A stretch of 64,000 bases of DNA from JBHJGM01 sp050331815 (GCA_050331815.1 JBHJGM010000003.1:62001-126000), one strand, 5' to 3'; counted from the stretch's first letter, positions 1 to 10,100 are shown. Numbers and translations: made by a program. Notes: generated from the letters alone by a model not told the origin.

Positions 1-2
1 AG

Positions 3-557
3 GGGCTGGCGCGGAAGGTCACCGATTTGCTCGAGAAGCTCGGCTTCCAGAACGCGACGATTCAAATTCGCGTGGCTCCCGAGAGTGGCCTCAAGGAGTA
101 CGGCAACTCAAAGTGCGAGTTTTTGTTTGCGGCCAACCTCGGCCACGACCCGCTGCCGCTGAACAAGATCGCCTCCTCCGGGGAGACCGCGCGCGTGATG
201 TTGGCGCTGAAAACCGTGCTAGCCGAAATCGACGCCACGCCGGTGCTGGTCTTCGACGAAGTCGACGCCAACGTGGGCGGCGAAATCGGCGCGGAAGTCG
301 GCAGGGAGCTGGGTGCGCTGGCCGGCAAGCACCAGGTTTTTTGCGTGACGCACCTGCCGCAAGTGGCGGCCTGGGGACGCCAGCACTATGTAGTCAGCAA
401 GACCCAGGAAGGCGACGAGACGAACGTATCCATTCAGTCGATACACGCTGAGGAAGAGCCGCGTGTCGAGGAGTTGGCCCGCATGCTGGGCGACCGCGCC
501 TCCAAGTCCGCGCGCAAGCACGCCGAAGAGCTCCTGAAGACCGTAGCTGTCGACTGA
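3..557 (+). CDS. recN: DNA repair ATPase RecN, C-terminal part (5' end outside window)
   Basis: This is the C-terminal ABC-ATPase half of RecN, the SMC-like protein that acts in recombinational repair of double-strand breaks. The frame is open from the window edge, so the start lies outside. Visible motifs are the ABC signature region (IASSGETARVMLALK), the Walker B strand with catalytic Glu (LVFDEVDANVGG) and the H-loop (VFCVTHLPQVAA). The order and spacing match RecN and not other SMC proteins. The signature reads SSGE where E. coli RecN has SGGE; this is a tolerated position. The gene converges on the lipoprotein gene downstream with about 115 bases between them. Confidence 0.95.
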   Translation, partial: GLARKVTDLLEKLGFQNATIQIRVAPESGLKEYGNSKCEFLFAANLGHDPLPLNKIASSGETARVMLALKTVLAEIDATPVLVFDEVDANVGGEIGAEVGRELGALAGKHQVFCVTHLPQVAAWGRQHYVVSKTQEGDETNVSIQSIHAEEEPRVEELARMLGDRASKSARKHAEELLKTVAVD

Positions 558-578
558 CCCACACCGCGTTTCCGAGTG

Positions 579-594
579 ACCGGGTGACCCCGGT
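579..594. other. Small hairpin between convergent genes
   Basis: ACCGGG and CCCGGT form a perfect 6-bp stem around a 4-base loop, 22 bases after the recN stop and between two convergent genes. It has no T-run on either side, so it is a weak terminator candidate at best. Confidence 0.25.
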
Positions 595-671
595 AAGACA
601 AAGTTGGTTTCGTTGAAAAACGCGTTGCGCGCATTGAACGCTCGCGTCGGAGTGAACGCGGGTAGGCGTGC

Positions 672-1319
672 CTAGTAGATTGAGGCGGCGTCCGCGTCTT
701 GTTCTTGTTTCGGGAAGCGGACGGAGTCGACGAAGCGGGCGAAGGCGGGCGTCTGGGTGGCCACTGCAGGGCTGTCGCCGGAGATCTTGAAAAAATAATC
801 AAAGCCGTCGAAGCGCACGATGGTGACCGAGGTAGTTTTGCTGTTTTCGGGATTTTTGATGATGACGGTTACGGCGCGTTCCCCATCGACCACGCCCTGC
901 ATGACCTCGGCCCCCGGGCCGCTGTCGGCATTCTCGGGCAGTCCGATCTGACGCCGCCAGCGCTGGATATTTAGTGGCAGCGGCATGCCTGCAGGGAAGC
1001 CCGTAACGGCGATTTCCGCCTGGGTGCTGTCCGGCCCGATGGCCACGAAACTGCCGATGCGCCCGGACACCTCGGGCCCCGTATTGAATTGTGGCGGGAC
1101 CACCCACTCAAGTTCAGGCGGTGCCTCAAACTGCATGCCCGGCGGCGGCTGGGTCATGCTGCGATCAGCGGGCGGCGCGGCGGTCGCGGGTTGCGACTTG
1201 TCGACGTATTTGGGCGTATCGTAACGGGTGACCTCCGGATCGCCTTCGCCGCAACCGGCAAAGAGTATCACGGAGCCGATGACCACGCAGGCGGTCTGGA
1301 TTCTGGCGAACGGTTTCAT
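672..1319 (-). CDS. Hypothetical lipoprotein
   Basis: A 215-residue protein with a lipoprotein signal peptide: a basic start (MKPFAR), a hydrophobic core and a lipobox ending in FAGC at about residue 23. Mature residues 25-75 are rich in Pro, Gln and Thr and look disordered. The C-terminal two thirds is a compact alpha/beta region (RIGSFVAIGPD, QAEIAVTGFPAG, AVTVIIKNPENSKTTSVTIVRFDG) resembling verrucomicrobial lipoproteins of unknown role. No catalytic motif is seen. It lies just downstream of ychF on the same strand (57 bases) and may be co-transcribed with it. Function unknown. Confidence 0.75.
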   Translation of the reverse strand: MKPFARIQTACVVIGSVILFAGCGEGDPEVTRYDTPKYVDKSQPATAAPPADRSMTQPPPGMQFEAPPELEWVVPPQFNTGPEVSGRIGSFVAIGPDSTQAEIAVTGFPAGMPLPLNIQRWRRQIGLPENADSGPGAEVMQGVVDGERAVTVIIKNPENSKTTSVTIVRFDGFDYFFKISGDSPAVATQTPAFARFVDSVRFPKQEQDADAASIY

Positions 1320-1376
1320 GCGATCTCTAGTTGGTAAATACGAGTCCCGAATCGCGCACGAATCAAGTAGGTGCGT

Positions 1377-2477
1377 TCAGTTGTTGAAACGGAAAAGCGC
1401 GACGTCGCCGTCTTTGAAGACGTAATCTTTACCCTCGACACGGTACTTGCCAGCTTCGCGGGCTTTAGCCGTGCTGCCTGCTTCCACAAGGTCGGCAAAG
1501 TGAACGACCTCGGCCTTGATGAAGCCCTTTTCAAAATCGCCGTGGATGACGCCCGCGCACTGCGGCGCTTTCATGCCGCGGGTAAAGGTCCAGGCCCGCA
1601 CCTCTTTTTCGCCCGCGGTGAAGTAGGAGGCCAGCCCCAGCAGGTGGTAAACACTGCGGATCAGCTGCGTCACGCCGCTATCGCTGACGCCGAGCGACTC
1701 CAGGTATTCGGCGGCCTCGGCGGGCTCGAGTTCGCCGAGTTCCTCCTCCACACGCGCGCAAATGACCACGACCTCGGAACCGTGCCGATCCTTTACATGG
1801 GCCTCGACGGCTTTGGTGAAGTCGTTGCCACCGGCGGCCAGGTCTGCCTCGGCGACGTTGCAGGCAAAGAGCACGCGTTTGGACGAGAGCAGGTTGAAGG
1901 TGTGCAGGCGCGCGGCTTCGTCCTCGGTGGCCTCAAGGGTGTTGGCCGGGCGGCCTTCCTCCAGGTGCGGCAGCAGGCGCTCCAGCAGGGCGACGTTGGC
2001 GATGGCTTCCTCGTCGCGGCCCTTGGCTTTTTTGCGATTGCGATCGAGCTGCGACTCCACCGATTGCAGGTCGGCCAGGATCAATTCGGTGGCGATGATC
2101 TCCAGGTCGCGCACGGGGTCGACGCGGCCCATGTTGTGGATGACGTCCTCGTCTTCGAAGCAGCGCACCACGTGCACGATAGCATCGACCTCGCGAATAT
2201 TGGCCAGAAACTGGTTGCCTAGGCCTTCGCCCTTGGAGGCACCTTCAACGAGCCCGGCGATGTCGACAAACTCGATGGCCGCAGGGATAACGACGGAGGT
2301 GTTGGCGATTTCACGCAGAGGCTCCAGGCGCGCGTCGGGCACCTCGACGACGCCCACGTTGGGCTCAATGGTGCAAAAGGGGTAGTTCGCTGCTTCCGCC
2401 TTGCGGGTACGGGTGAGGGCGTTAAAAAGCGTACTTTTGCCCACGTTGGGCAGTCCGACGATTCCAGCTTGAAGCAT
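1377..2477 (-). CDS. ychF: Redox-regulated ATPase YchF (Obg/OLA1 family)
   Basis: YchF is a cytoplasmic P-loop NTPase of the Obg family that prefers ATP, binds ribosomes and is linked to stress and translation control. The P-loop GLPNVGKST is at residues 7-15, the G3 motif (DIAGLVEGASKGEGLGN) follows near residue 65, and the usual NKxD is replaced by NVAE, the change that marks YchF. The C-terminal TGS-like domain is present (EVRAWTFTRGMKAPQCAGVIHGDFEKGFIKAE). At 366 residues it is full length. I chose ATG at 2477, giving MLQAGIVGLPN; a TTG three codons upstream is possible but does not fit the family. Confidence 0.97.
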   Translation of the reverse strand: MLQAGIVGLPNVGKSTLFNALTRTRKAEAANYPFCTIEPNVGVVEVPDARLEPLREIANTSVVIPAAIEFVDIAGLVEGASKGEGLGNQFLANIREVDAIVHVVRCFEDEDVIHNMGRVDPVRDLEIIATELILADLQSVESQLDRNRKKAKGRDEEAIANVALLERLLPHLEEGRPANTLEATEDEAARLHTFNLLSSKRVLFACNVAEADLAAGGNDFTKAVEAHVKDRHGSEVVVICARVEEELGELEPAEAAEYLESLGVSDSGVTQLIRSVYHLLGLASYFTAGEKEVRAWTFTRGMKAPQCAGVIHGDFEKGFIKAEVVHFADLVEAGSTAKAREAGKYRVEGKDYVFKDGDVALFRFNN

Positions 2478-2546
2478 AACGAGCAAGGCAGACCGGGCGG
2501 AGGGTCCGGCCTGATGTCGCGGAGTCCATCGCGCTCCAGGCGAGGG

Positions 2547-5171
2547 TCAAGGCGATTCTGAGGCGATCACCTGTGAGGCTTTGAAGTCGCCGCCGCCGGT
2601 TTGGAGATCCTTGACGGCTTCACGCAGGATGGCCTCCAGCGCATCCAGGCGCAGCGGCTTGGAGAGGTAGCCGCACATGCCGGCCGCCTCGCAGGCCTCA
2701 CGGTCCTCGCGCTGGGTGCGGGCGGTCAGGGCGATGATGCGGGGCTGGGCGTCCTCGTCGCAGTTCTCAAAGATTTTGCAGGTGGCGGTGATACCGTCCA
2801 TCTCAGGCATGCGCAGGTCCATCAGAATCACATCGTACTGGAACTGTTCGACCGCGGCCACCGCTTCGCCGCCACTGGCTACCACATCGGCTTCGTAGCC
2901 GAGCGTTTCGAGCAGGCGTAGGGTGACCTTCTGGTTCACCAGGTTGTCCTCGGCCAGGAGGATGCGCAGGGGGACGTCGCGGGCCATCGGCGGACGGGTT
3001 TCGCCCGGGACTTTGCGCGGCTGCTGCCCGCTTGAGTCAAGGAAGCGCTCCAGGGTTTGCTTCAGGTGGGCCGAGCGACAGGGGCAGCGCAGGATGGGCC
3101 AGTTTTTACTGGCTTGTCCGCTGCCGGGGGCGAGTTTGCCGTAAGGATCGAGCAGAATGACCGGAATCTCGCTTTTATCCAGGGCCGTAAGCCGCTTGCG
3201 GGCCTCGTCCATATCCGTCAGCGGCTGGTTGGAACCGCAGTCGGCGCACCACAACAGCAGGTCAGCCCGTAACCCGGAAGCAGCCTCCCGGGCAAAACTG
3301 TGGGCGTCGGCAAAACGCAGCGGCTTGAGTCCCCAGCGCTTGAACAACTGGACGAAACTGTCGGCCTGAAATTCGTTGGGCTCGACGATGACCAGGGTGC
3401 GTCCTTCCAGGGCAGGGCTCACCTCAAGGGTGCGATCCTGGCCGTCGTAGTCTTCGGTCAAGATGGTGAAGGTGAAGGTGCTGCCTTCGCCCAGGACGCT
3501 CTCGGCCCAGAGCAGGCCGTCCATCAGGGCGACCAGCTTTTTGCTGATGGCGAGCCCAAGGCCGGTGCCTCCATAAGCGCGAGCCGTGCTGGCGTCAGCC
3601 TGGGTGAAGGGCTCAAAGAGGGCCGGAATACGCCCGGCCGGAATGCCGACGCCACTGTCCTCAACCGCAAACTTCAGCTCGTGCCGGTTGTTGCGGATGG
3701 GGCGCGCGGACACTTCCACGCAGACGCTGCCTTTGTCAGTAAATTTGACGGCGTTGCCGATCAGGTTCACGAGCACTTGGCGCAGGCGTGTGTGGTCGCC
3801 GATCACCTCCTCGGGCACGCCTTCGCGGAGGACGTAAGCCAGGCGGATGCCTTTCTGGGCGGACTTGGGCGCCAGCAGATCGATCGCTTCCTCGACGCAC
3901 TCACGCACATCAAATGGTGCCAGTTCCAGGTCCATGCGACCGGCCTCGATTTTGGAGAAATCGAGCGTCTCGTTGATGATGCCCAGCAGCGAGTTGGCCG
4001 AGAGGCGCAGGGAGTCGACCAGGTCGAGCTGCTCAGGGGTCAAGCGCGTGTCGCGCAGGATACCGGCCAAGCCGATGACGCCGTTGAGCGGCGTGCGTAT
4101 CTCGTGGCTCATCACGGCGACGAACTCGCTCTTGGCCACGCTGGCGGCTTCGGCATCTTGGCGGGCGCGTTCCAGCTTGGCGTTGGCTTCCTTCAGCTCG
4201 CCGGTGCGCTCCTTAACGCGGCTTTCCACTGTCTGATAGACATCGCGCAGACGCCGGGCCATGGAGTTGAACGCATGCGCCAGCGCGCCAATTTCGTCTG
4301 AACCCTCGACCTCGACCGTTTGCTCCCAGTTGCCATCCGAGAGGGCGCTGACTGCCTCCGTCAGCTGTGTGACCGGGCGCAGGCAGCGATTGATCAGGCT
4401 GCGTGCGGCTACGGCAGAAATGCTGATCGTGGCCAGCAGGATCAGAATGGCCAGCGCGATGGAATTGTAGGCCTCGGCCAGGGCGTTGTTGCGTGTTTCG
4501 TAAACGTAGGCCGTCCAGCCCGATGACATCCGCAGGCGAACGCTGATCCAGTCGTCGCCCGCTTCGCCGCCCGAGCGGAATTGAGGCGGAAATTCACGGC
4601 CGGTCGTAGAGATAAAGAGGCGGTTGCCGCTTTCGTCAGCAATGATGAGGGCTGGGTCTTCGTCGCTGCGGTAGGCATCCAGGTGGTCGGCCAAGGCCCG
4701 CGTGGAGAGGCTGCCGATAAGGGTGGTGCCGTCCTCGCAGGTAGCGGCGAACCAACGCCCGTTCTGGTGGGCCTGATGACTGGAGCCATGCGCCTCGATT
4801 TCGCTCAGCCAGGGTCCGATGAATTCAGGAATCACCTGCGGAACGGTGTTGAACAACGGCGTGGCGGATTTATTCGCATCGATCCGCCAAAGCGTATCGT
4901 AAGTGCGCTCCAGGGCGCGTCGCACAGCCTGGCTTTCTGGGCTGATTTCGCCCTCGGCATGGGCCAGCGCCAGGAGTTGCGTGCCGGCGTTCAAAACGAA
5001 GTCGTTGGCGGAACGCGCCGCCAGACGCGCGTCAGCGGCCAGACGTGCGCGCGTGGCCGACTCCAAGGTGTCGATAATCTGCGACCCCAGCCAGACATAG
5101 GCCAAGAGCATCGGACCCAGAATGACCCCGACCGTCGTCAGAAAAATGCGTGTGCCCAGACGTTTTTTCAT
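2547..5171 (-). CDS. Hybrid sensor histidine kinase with HAMP and C-terminal receiver domain
   Basis: A membrane-bound two-component hybrid kinase of 874 residues. In order: transmembrane helix (about 9-30), extracytoplasmic sensor (35-250), second helix (about 255-277), HAMP linker, coiled coil, HisKA domain with phospho-acceptor His356 in MSHEIRTPLNG, and HATPase with N-box (NLIGNAVKF), G1 (DSGVGIP) and G2 (GGTGLGLAIS). A receiver-like segment from about 600 follows (LVIVEPNEFQADSF) that lacks the acidic pocket and phospho-Asp. The last domain is an intact receiver with Asp785 in VILMDLRMPEMDG and Lys in LSKPL. I chose ATG at 5171 (MKKRLGTR), which places a basic residue cluster before the first helix; a frame opening at 5288 adds 39 unconvincing residues. 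No partner regulator lies beside it. Confidence 0.93.
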   Translation of the reverse strand: MKKRLGTRIFLTTVGVILGPMLLAYVWLGSQIIDTLESATRARLAADARLAARSANDFVLNAGTQLLALAHAEGEISPESQAVRRALERTYDTLWRIDANKSATPLFNTVPQVIPEFIGPWLSEIEAHGSSHQAHQNGRWFAATCEDGTTLIGSLSTRALADHLDAYRSDEDPALIIADESGNRLFISTTGREFPPQFRSGGEAGDDWISVRLRMSSGWTAYVYETRNNALAEAYNSIALAILILLATISISAVAARSLINRCLRPVTQLTEAVSALSDGNWEQTVEVEGSDEIGALAHAFNSMARRLRDVYQTVESRVKERTGELKEANAKLERARQDAEAASVAKSEFVAVMSHEIRTPLNGVIGLAGILRDTRLTPEQLDLVDSLRLSANSLLGIINETLDFSKIEAGRMDLELAPFDVRECVEEAIDLLAPKSAQKGIRLAYVLREGVPEEVIGDHTRLRQVLVNLIGNAVKFTDKGSVCVEVSARPIRNNRHELKFAVEDSGVGIPAGRIPALFEPFTQADASTARAYGGTGLGLAISKKLVALMDGLLWAESVLGEGSTFTFTILTEDYDGQDRTLEVSPALEGRTLVIVEPNEFQADSFVQLFKRWGLKPLRFADAHSFAREAASGLRADLLLWCADCGSNQPLTDMDEARKRLTALDKSEIPVILLDPYGKLAPGSGQASKNWPILRCPCRSAHLKQTLERFLDSSGQQPRKVPGETRPPMARDVPLRILLAEDNLVNQKVTLRLLETLGYEADVVASGGEAVAAVEQFQYDVILMDLRMPEMDGITATCKIFENCDEDAQPRIIALTARTQREDREACEAAGMCGYLSKPLRLDALEAILREAVKDLQTGGGDFKASQVIASESP

Positions 5172-5362
5172 CGAAGAAGCAGCGCGGGCGGCCACCTGGC
5201 TGAAATTGGCTGGGAAAGATGAGGCTGCATACACGAGGTGCCGTCCGCGCGGCGGAGTTCCGACGCGTGGGAAAGGGCACCTAAGCAAGTCGACGACGCT
5301 TTCGGTAGACTTTACGCAATTGAGCGCTGGCTTTGGGAAAGTTGGTCACATGGGTAAAAATG

Positions 5363-5401
5363 TTGACAAAATGTCGCAAAACCGGCTTACCTGACGGTTT
5401 T
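5363..5401 (+). promoter_or_regulatory. Candidate rpsP promoter with overlapping inverted repeat
   Basis: A perfect TTGACA sits at 5363-5368. An 18-base spacer leads to a weak -10 (TTACCT, 5387-5392). An inverted repeat, AAAACCG (5378-5384) and CGGTTTT (5395-5401), overlaps the spacer and -10. It could be an operator, or an attenuator hairpin ending in TTTT if transcription starts upstream. Inferred from sequence only. Confidence 0.4.
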
Positions 5402-5424
5402 CTTAAATTACAGCGGTATAAAGC

Positions 5425-5835
5425 ATGGCACTTCGTATTCGTCTTCAGCGCGCCGGTTCAACCCACGCCCCCGTCTATCGTGTGGTGGTTGCCGAAAGTA
5501 CCTTTAAGCGTGATGGGCGCTTTGTTGAGAATCTGGGCCTGTACAGCCCCAGCGCGCGCGGCAAGGAGCAGGAGATCCGCCTGAAGCTTGAGCGCGTGGA
5601 GTACTGGCTGAGCGTTGGGGCTAATCCTTCCGACACCGTCAAGAGTCTCATCCGCGCCGCTCGCAAAGGTCGTGCCGTGGCCGGCCGTGCCTCTTCCAGC
5701 AAGCAGATTGGCAAAGGCATCCAAAACGCGCCTGCCGTCGAAGCTGCACCCACACCGGTGGCCGAGGCCGCCGCTTCGGCTCCCGAAGCCTCTGAAGCGG
5801 TCGCTCCTGACGAAGGAAAGCCTGCCGAGGCCTAA
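5425..5835 (+). CDS. rpsP: 30S ribosomal protein bS16
   Basis: bS16 of the small ribosomal subunit. The first 80 or so residues match the family closely (MALRIRLQRAGSTHAPVYR, RDGRFVENLGLYSP, RLKLERVEYWLSVGANPSDTV in segments). The remaining 50 residues are a low-complexity Ala/Pro/Glu-rich tail that most bS16 proteins lack (usual length about 80-90); such tails occur in several bacterial phyla. First gene of the rpsP-trmD-rplS unit; the gene upstream is divergent, so the promoter lies at 5289-5424. Confidence 0.98.
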   Translation: MALRIRLQRAGSTHAPVYRVVVAESTFKRDGRFVENLGLYSPSARGKEQEIRLKLERVEYWLSVGANPSDTVKSLIRAARKGRAVAGRASSSKQIGKGIQNAPAVEAAPTPVAEAAASAPEASEAVAPDEGKPAEA

Positions 5836-5933
5836 GCGGCAATTCGCCACACCGTCTTTGCGGAGGACCCAAGCACGGGCCGAGGCCCGCTAAGTGTCTC
5901 GGGGTAGTTCATCAACGGCAGGTAATTTCAGCA

Positions 5934-6650
5934 ATGGAACCGCCGGTCCAAATCGATGTGGTGACGCTGTTTCCGGGCATGCTTCAAGGCTTTGTCACGG
6001 AAAGCATGCTTGGCCGCGCTGTGGAGAACGGCTTGCTAAAGGTAACCGCGCACAACTTACGCGACTGGGCTCACGACAAGCACCACACCACCGATGATCG
6101 GCCCTTTGGTGGTGGTGCTGGCATGGTCCTGAAACCCGAACCGCTTTTCGAAGCCATTGATGAGCTCAAGCGAGCCGAATCCGAGGTCATTTACCTGTGC
6201 CCGGACGGGGAGCGCCTGACGCCTGTTCTGGGCCGCGCGCTGGCACAACGTCCGCACCTGATTTTACTCAGCGGTCATTACGAAGGCATGGATGAGCGCG
6301 TGCGGGTGCACCGGGTGACGCGTGAGGTATCCATCGGCGACTATGTGCTGACCAACGGCACTTTGGCTGCGGCGGTGCTGATCGACTGTCTGGCCCGCTA
6401 TATACCAGCGGTCCTGGGAGAGGAAATGTCCTTGACCCAGGATAGCTTTAACGACAATTTACTAAGTTTCCCGCAATACACGCGACCGGCTGACTATGAT
6501 GGTCTTACGGTACCCGAAGTGCTCTTGTCGGGAGATCACGGTGCCATTGCTGCCTGGCGACAAAGCCAACGTGAAGCCCGCACCCGAGCCCGCCGTCCAG
6601 ACCTTTTCAACACCTTTCAGGCAACCACCCAAAACAGGCCTTCTTCATGA
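5934..6650 (+). CDS. trmD: tRNA (guanine-N1)-methyltransferase TrmD
   Basis: TrmD methylates N1 of G37 in tRNAs that read codons beginning with C, using S-adenosylmethionine, and prevents +1 frameshifting. At 238 residues it has the SPOUT trefoil-knot core: VVTLFPGM at the N-terminus, DDRPFGGGAGMVLKPEPL, LLSGHYEGMDERV, and IGDYVLTNGTLAA of the knot. The Asp/Arg catalytic elements in these motifs are intact. It lies 98 bases after rpsP, where many bacteria carry rimM, and its stop overlaps the rplS start (ATGA), indicating translational coupling. Confidence 0.98.
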   Translation: MEPPVQIDVVTLFPGMLQGFVTESMLGRAVENGLLKVTAHNLRDWAHDKHHTTDDRPFGGGAGMVLKPEPLFEAIDELKRAESEVIYLCPDGERLTPVLGRALAQRPHLILLSGHYEGMDERVRVHRVTREVSIGDYVLTNGTLAAAVLIDCLARYIPAVLGEEMSLTQDSFNDNLLSFPQYTRPADYDGLTVPEVLLSGDHGAIAAWRQSQREARTRARRPDLFNTFQATTQNRPSS

Positions 6651-7009
6651 ATCCGCAGCTTTTGAACGAACTGACCCAGGACCAACTCAAGCCCGATCGC
6701 GACCATTTTAAGGTGGGCGATGGCGTGCGCGTGCACACGCGGGTACGCGAAGGCGACAAGGAACGCGTACAGATTTTCGCCGGCATCGTCATCGCGCGCA
6801 AGGGCTCGGGCGTGAGCGAGAGCTTCACCGTGCGCCGTATTTCTTACGGAGAAGGTGTTGAACGTGTCTTTCCGGTCCACTCGCCCAACATCGAGAAGGT
6901 CGAAGTCGACCGCGAGTCGGTCACCATGCGCGCCCGCATGTATTATCTGCGCGACCGCATCGGTAAGGAAGCCGGTAAGGTCAAGGAAAAGCGCCTGCAG
7001 CAGGTCTAG
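6647..7009 (+). CDS. rplS: 50S ribosomal protein bL19
   Basis: bL19 lies at the interface of the 30S and 50S subunits. The 120-residue product has the family pattern: FKVGDGVRVHTRVREGDKER, QIFAGIVIARKGSG, ESFTVRRISYGEGVERVFP and a basic C-terminus (KEKRLQQV). Its ATG overlaps the trmD stop by four bases. A hairpin 49 bases after the stop may end the operon. Confidence 0.98.
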   Translation: MNPQLLNELTQDQLKPDRDHFKVGDGVRVHTRVREGDKERVQIFAGIVIARKGSGVSESFTVRRISYGEGVERVFPVHSPNIEKVEVDRESVTMRARMYYLRDRIGKEAGKVKEKRLQQV

Positions 7010-7057
7010 GCATTCGCCCCGCGCTGGTCCTCCGGGAACCTTTTCAACCGGCACGGT

Positions 7058-7079
7058 CCCAAGGATGGTGAACCTTGGG
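7058..7079 (+). terminator. Hairpin after rplS, possible operon end
   Basis: CCCAAGG (7058-7064) and CCTTGGG (7073-7079) form a perfect 7-bp stem with an 8-base loop, 49 bases after rplS. The tail is TTGTC, not a true T-run, so it is a weak candidate. Confidence 0.35.
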
Positions 7080-7154
7080 TTGTCAATCTGGGTCAAAGTC
7101 TGCTGCATGGATGAAGCAGGCTGAGAATCAGGAATCAACGGGGACGGCGTTATT

Positions 7155-10100
7155 GTGAAGTGGGTTAAGCGAATTTTCTGGTTCGGCATTTTTGCCGGGC
7201 TGTGTCTGGCGCTGGTTATCGCCCTGCTTTTTGTGCCTGCTGTCCAACGGCAGATCGCACTCTCTGTCCTTAGCGCGGAAGCCGAAGAGGTACGGCTCGA
7301 AAGTATCTCGGTGGGGTTTGGCGGCGTCAGTCTTGGCGGATTGTTCGTGCGCATGCCCAACGGTGCCCAGGTGGAACTCAGCGAAGCCACCATTCAGGGC
7401 TCGATGCTCAGTCTTGGCTCCGAGGCAATTGTCCTGGATACGATTGAAGTGACCGGGTTGCGTATTGATGTCAGCCAGGTGCAGCCAGTTGAAGCTGCGT
7501 CAGATGCCGTCGAGGCAGTGGAATCGGCCCAGCCAGCGCAGGAAGCGCGGGAGTTGCTGGACGAATTCAAAGGCATCCTCAATCCCGATGGTGGACTGCC
7601 GGTCACTTTGAGCCTCAACAAGCTTTCGGTGGAGGGCCAGATTTTGGCCCCCGAGCAGGTGCAGGCCACCTTTCAGCTCAGTGGCGAAGCGATCACGCCC
7701 GACGCGCCGGGCACGCTTACCTGGCAAACCACCGTGGGCAAAAAGGGCCTGGAGGGTGCGCCCGACGACGAGGTTAACTTGATGGGGACGCTGACTCTGC
7801 GACAGCGTGGGCAAACCGAGGACCCAGCCATCGAAGCGGTGCTGACGGCCACTCCGCGCCTGGCCAGTGTCGAAGATGGCCTGCCCGTGGTGGAAGTCTA
7901 CCTCTCCGCCCGTGGCACCGAACAAGGCGAGCAGTATGGCTTTGTCTTTCGCCTGCCGCTGCTGGAGGGCGGGTACGCAAATGTGTTTCAAGCCAAGGCC
8001 AACTACGCCAGTGACGCCCAGGCGCTGCGGGGCGAGTTTGCCTTTAGCGCTGACGAGGCGCTGCGGCAACAGATTGCCCGCTTCGCCGAGGTGCCGGAGT
8101 TTTCGGGGGCGGCCAACGGGCGATTTGAAACGAGTTTTGGCGAGCAGTTTCTGGTTTCAGTGACCGGGGCGGCCGATGGTCGGATTGAACGCATGGAGGC
8201 GATGACGGACGAAGTTGCCGACGCGCTGGAGTCCGTCGATCTGAAGGCTGATTTCAACCTCAAGGTGGAAGATACCCGGCTGAAAATCAGCGCGCTGGAT
8301 TCCTCGGTGATATCGGGTGACGGCGAAACGCTCTTTCTAATCTCGTTGCCCAAGCCTATCGACCTGGATCTGGCCGACCTTGAAGCCGAGACCTCTGACC
8401 TCGAGGGGGAACTGCTGGTGGTTGAGCTCAACGACATTCCGGCGGCCACGCTGGGTGCTTTTCTACCCGGTTTGCCGATCACCGATGAGTCCACCGGCGA
8501 TTTCAGCCGCGACCCGGAAACCGGCGAGATCGAAACACTCGCGCTGGATTTTTCACGCGGCGCGCTCAGTGGGAAGGTAATTCTGGAGTCACTGGGGCAG
8601 GGCTCCTTTCGGCTGGGAACGACCGAGCCGATCCGCGCCCGGGAGTTTGTGGTCAGCCTGCCGGACGACAACTTTGAGCTGACCCAGCCCATCGATCTCG
8701 AGCTGAGCTTTGCCAGCACCTACGAAGGCAATACGGCCACCGCCGACATCGGGCCGCTGACGCTGAGCGTCGACGGCGAGGTCTTTCACCGCCAGCAAAG
8801 CCGCGTCCTGGTATCCGGCATCGAACAAGACGAGCTGGTCATTGAAGGCAACGGCAGCAAGTGGACCCGCCTGGAGCCGCTCATGCGGCAAAATCTTTTC
8901 GCGCAGGACCCCTTCATCGGCCCCTGGCAGGCCATCGCTCCGCGCAACCCGAGCATAGAGACGGCCTGGGCCTTCTCGCTGGTGCCCGACAACACGCTGC
9001 GGCTGGACAACCTGACCGTCGCGTTGCGCCCGGAAAACGGCGAGCCGCTTGTCGAACTGGTGGCCCCGGGTGGATTGGCCGTGAACCTGTCCGATGACGT
9101 GTACGACCTGAGCGATGTCGGCTCGGCCTACGGCACGCTCTTCACACTGTCGATTCGCGATTTTCCGCTGGCGGCGGTCAACCAGCCCGCCATCGGTTTG
9201 CGCACGAATGGCAACCTGGCCAACGTCACGCTGACGCTGGCCAAGCGTGACGAGAACCTGATCATCGAAGCACGTCAGCCGCTCGAAATACGGGATGTGA
9301 ACTTGTCCTTCGCGGACGTCGCCTACGTGAGCAACTTCTCCGCAGGCGGGACTTTTTCGGTCAGCAGTGATTTGGGCGACAAGCTGGCGCTTGAGTTCGA
9401 CAACCTGAGTTTACGCGAAGGCCGCATTCCTTTTGCCAAGGGCAGCGGCTCGGCGGTCATCGACCAGGCTGAAGCGATTCCGCTGCGCAGTTTCAAGGCT
9501 GACCTTGTGATCGAGGATTTCCCCTCGATGTTCAACCAGCCGCCGTTGCGTGCGTTTGATAATCTGCGGCGCGGCTCGGGACAGATTGTGGCCGACGTGG
9601 ATCTGGCGCGGGCGGGCGAGTCGAAGCTGGAGGTCGTCTTCAAAAATCTCATGGCCAGCGATGGATTCGACAGCGTTACGGAGGCCTCACTGAAGGCGCG
9701 CGGCATGGTCCGTCCGGGCGAGGGGTTTACCGCGCAGGTGCCTTTCCGCATTCGCACCACCGCGCAAAGTACCAGTGAAGGCAGTTTGTCGCTGGAGGGG
9801 AAATTCGGCGACACGCAGGAGCGTCTGCTCGGCTCGCTTGAGGCCGCGCGCCTGTCCTACGACGATCTCCTCTTGCTGCTGAAACCTTTTCAGGGCGATG
9901 GCTTTGACGAAGGGCCACCGCCCGAAGTCCTGGCTGAGCAGCAGCCACCCCGCCGCAGCCTGGACGAAGCCATCGCCGGACCGGCTGCCTCTTCCGCCGA
10001 ACAAGCAACGCCTTCGCCCTCGGAGGCCGAATGGGCCGGCTGGGTTTCGGGACTGGGTTTCGATGCGCAAAAGGTGCAAGTCGATTTGTCGCTCAGCATT

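Noticed and set aside
579..594. Bidirectional terminator between recN and the lipoprotein gene
   Set aside because: Good stem but no T-run on either side; listed only as a hairpin.
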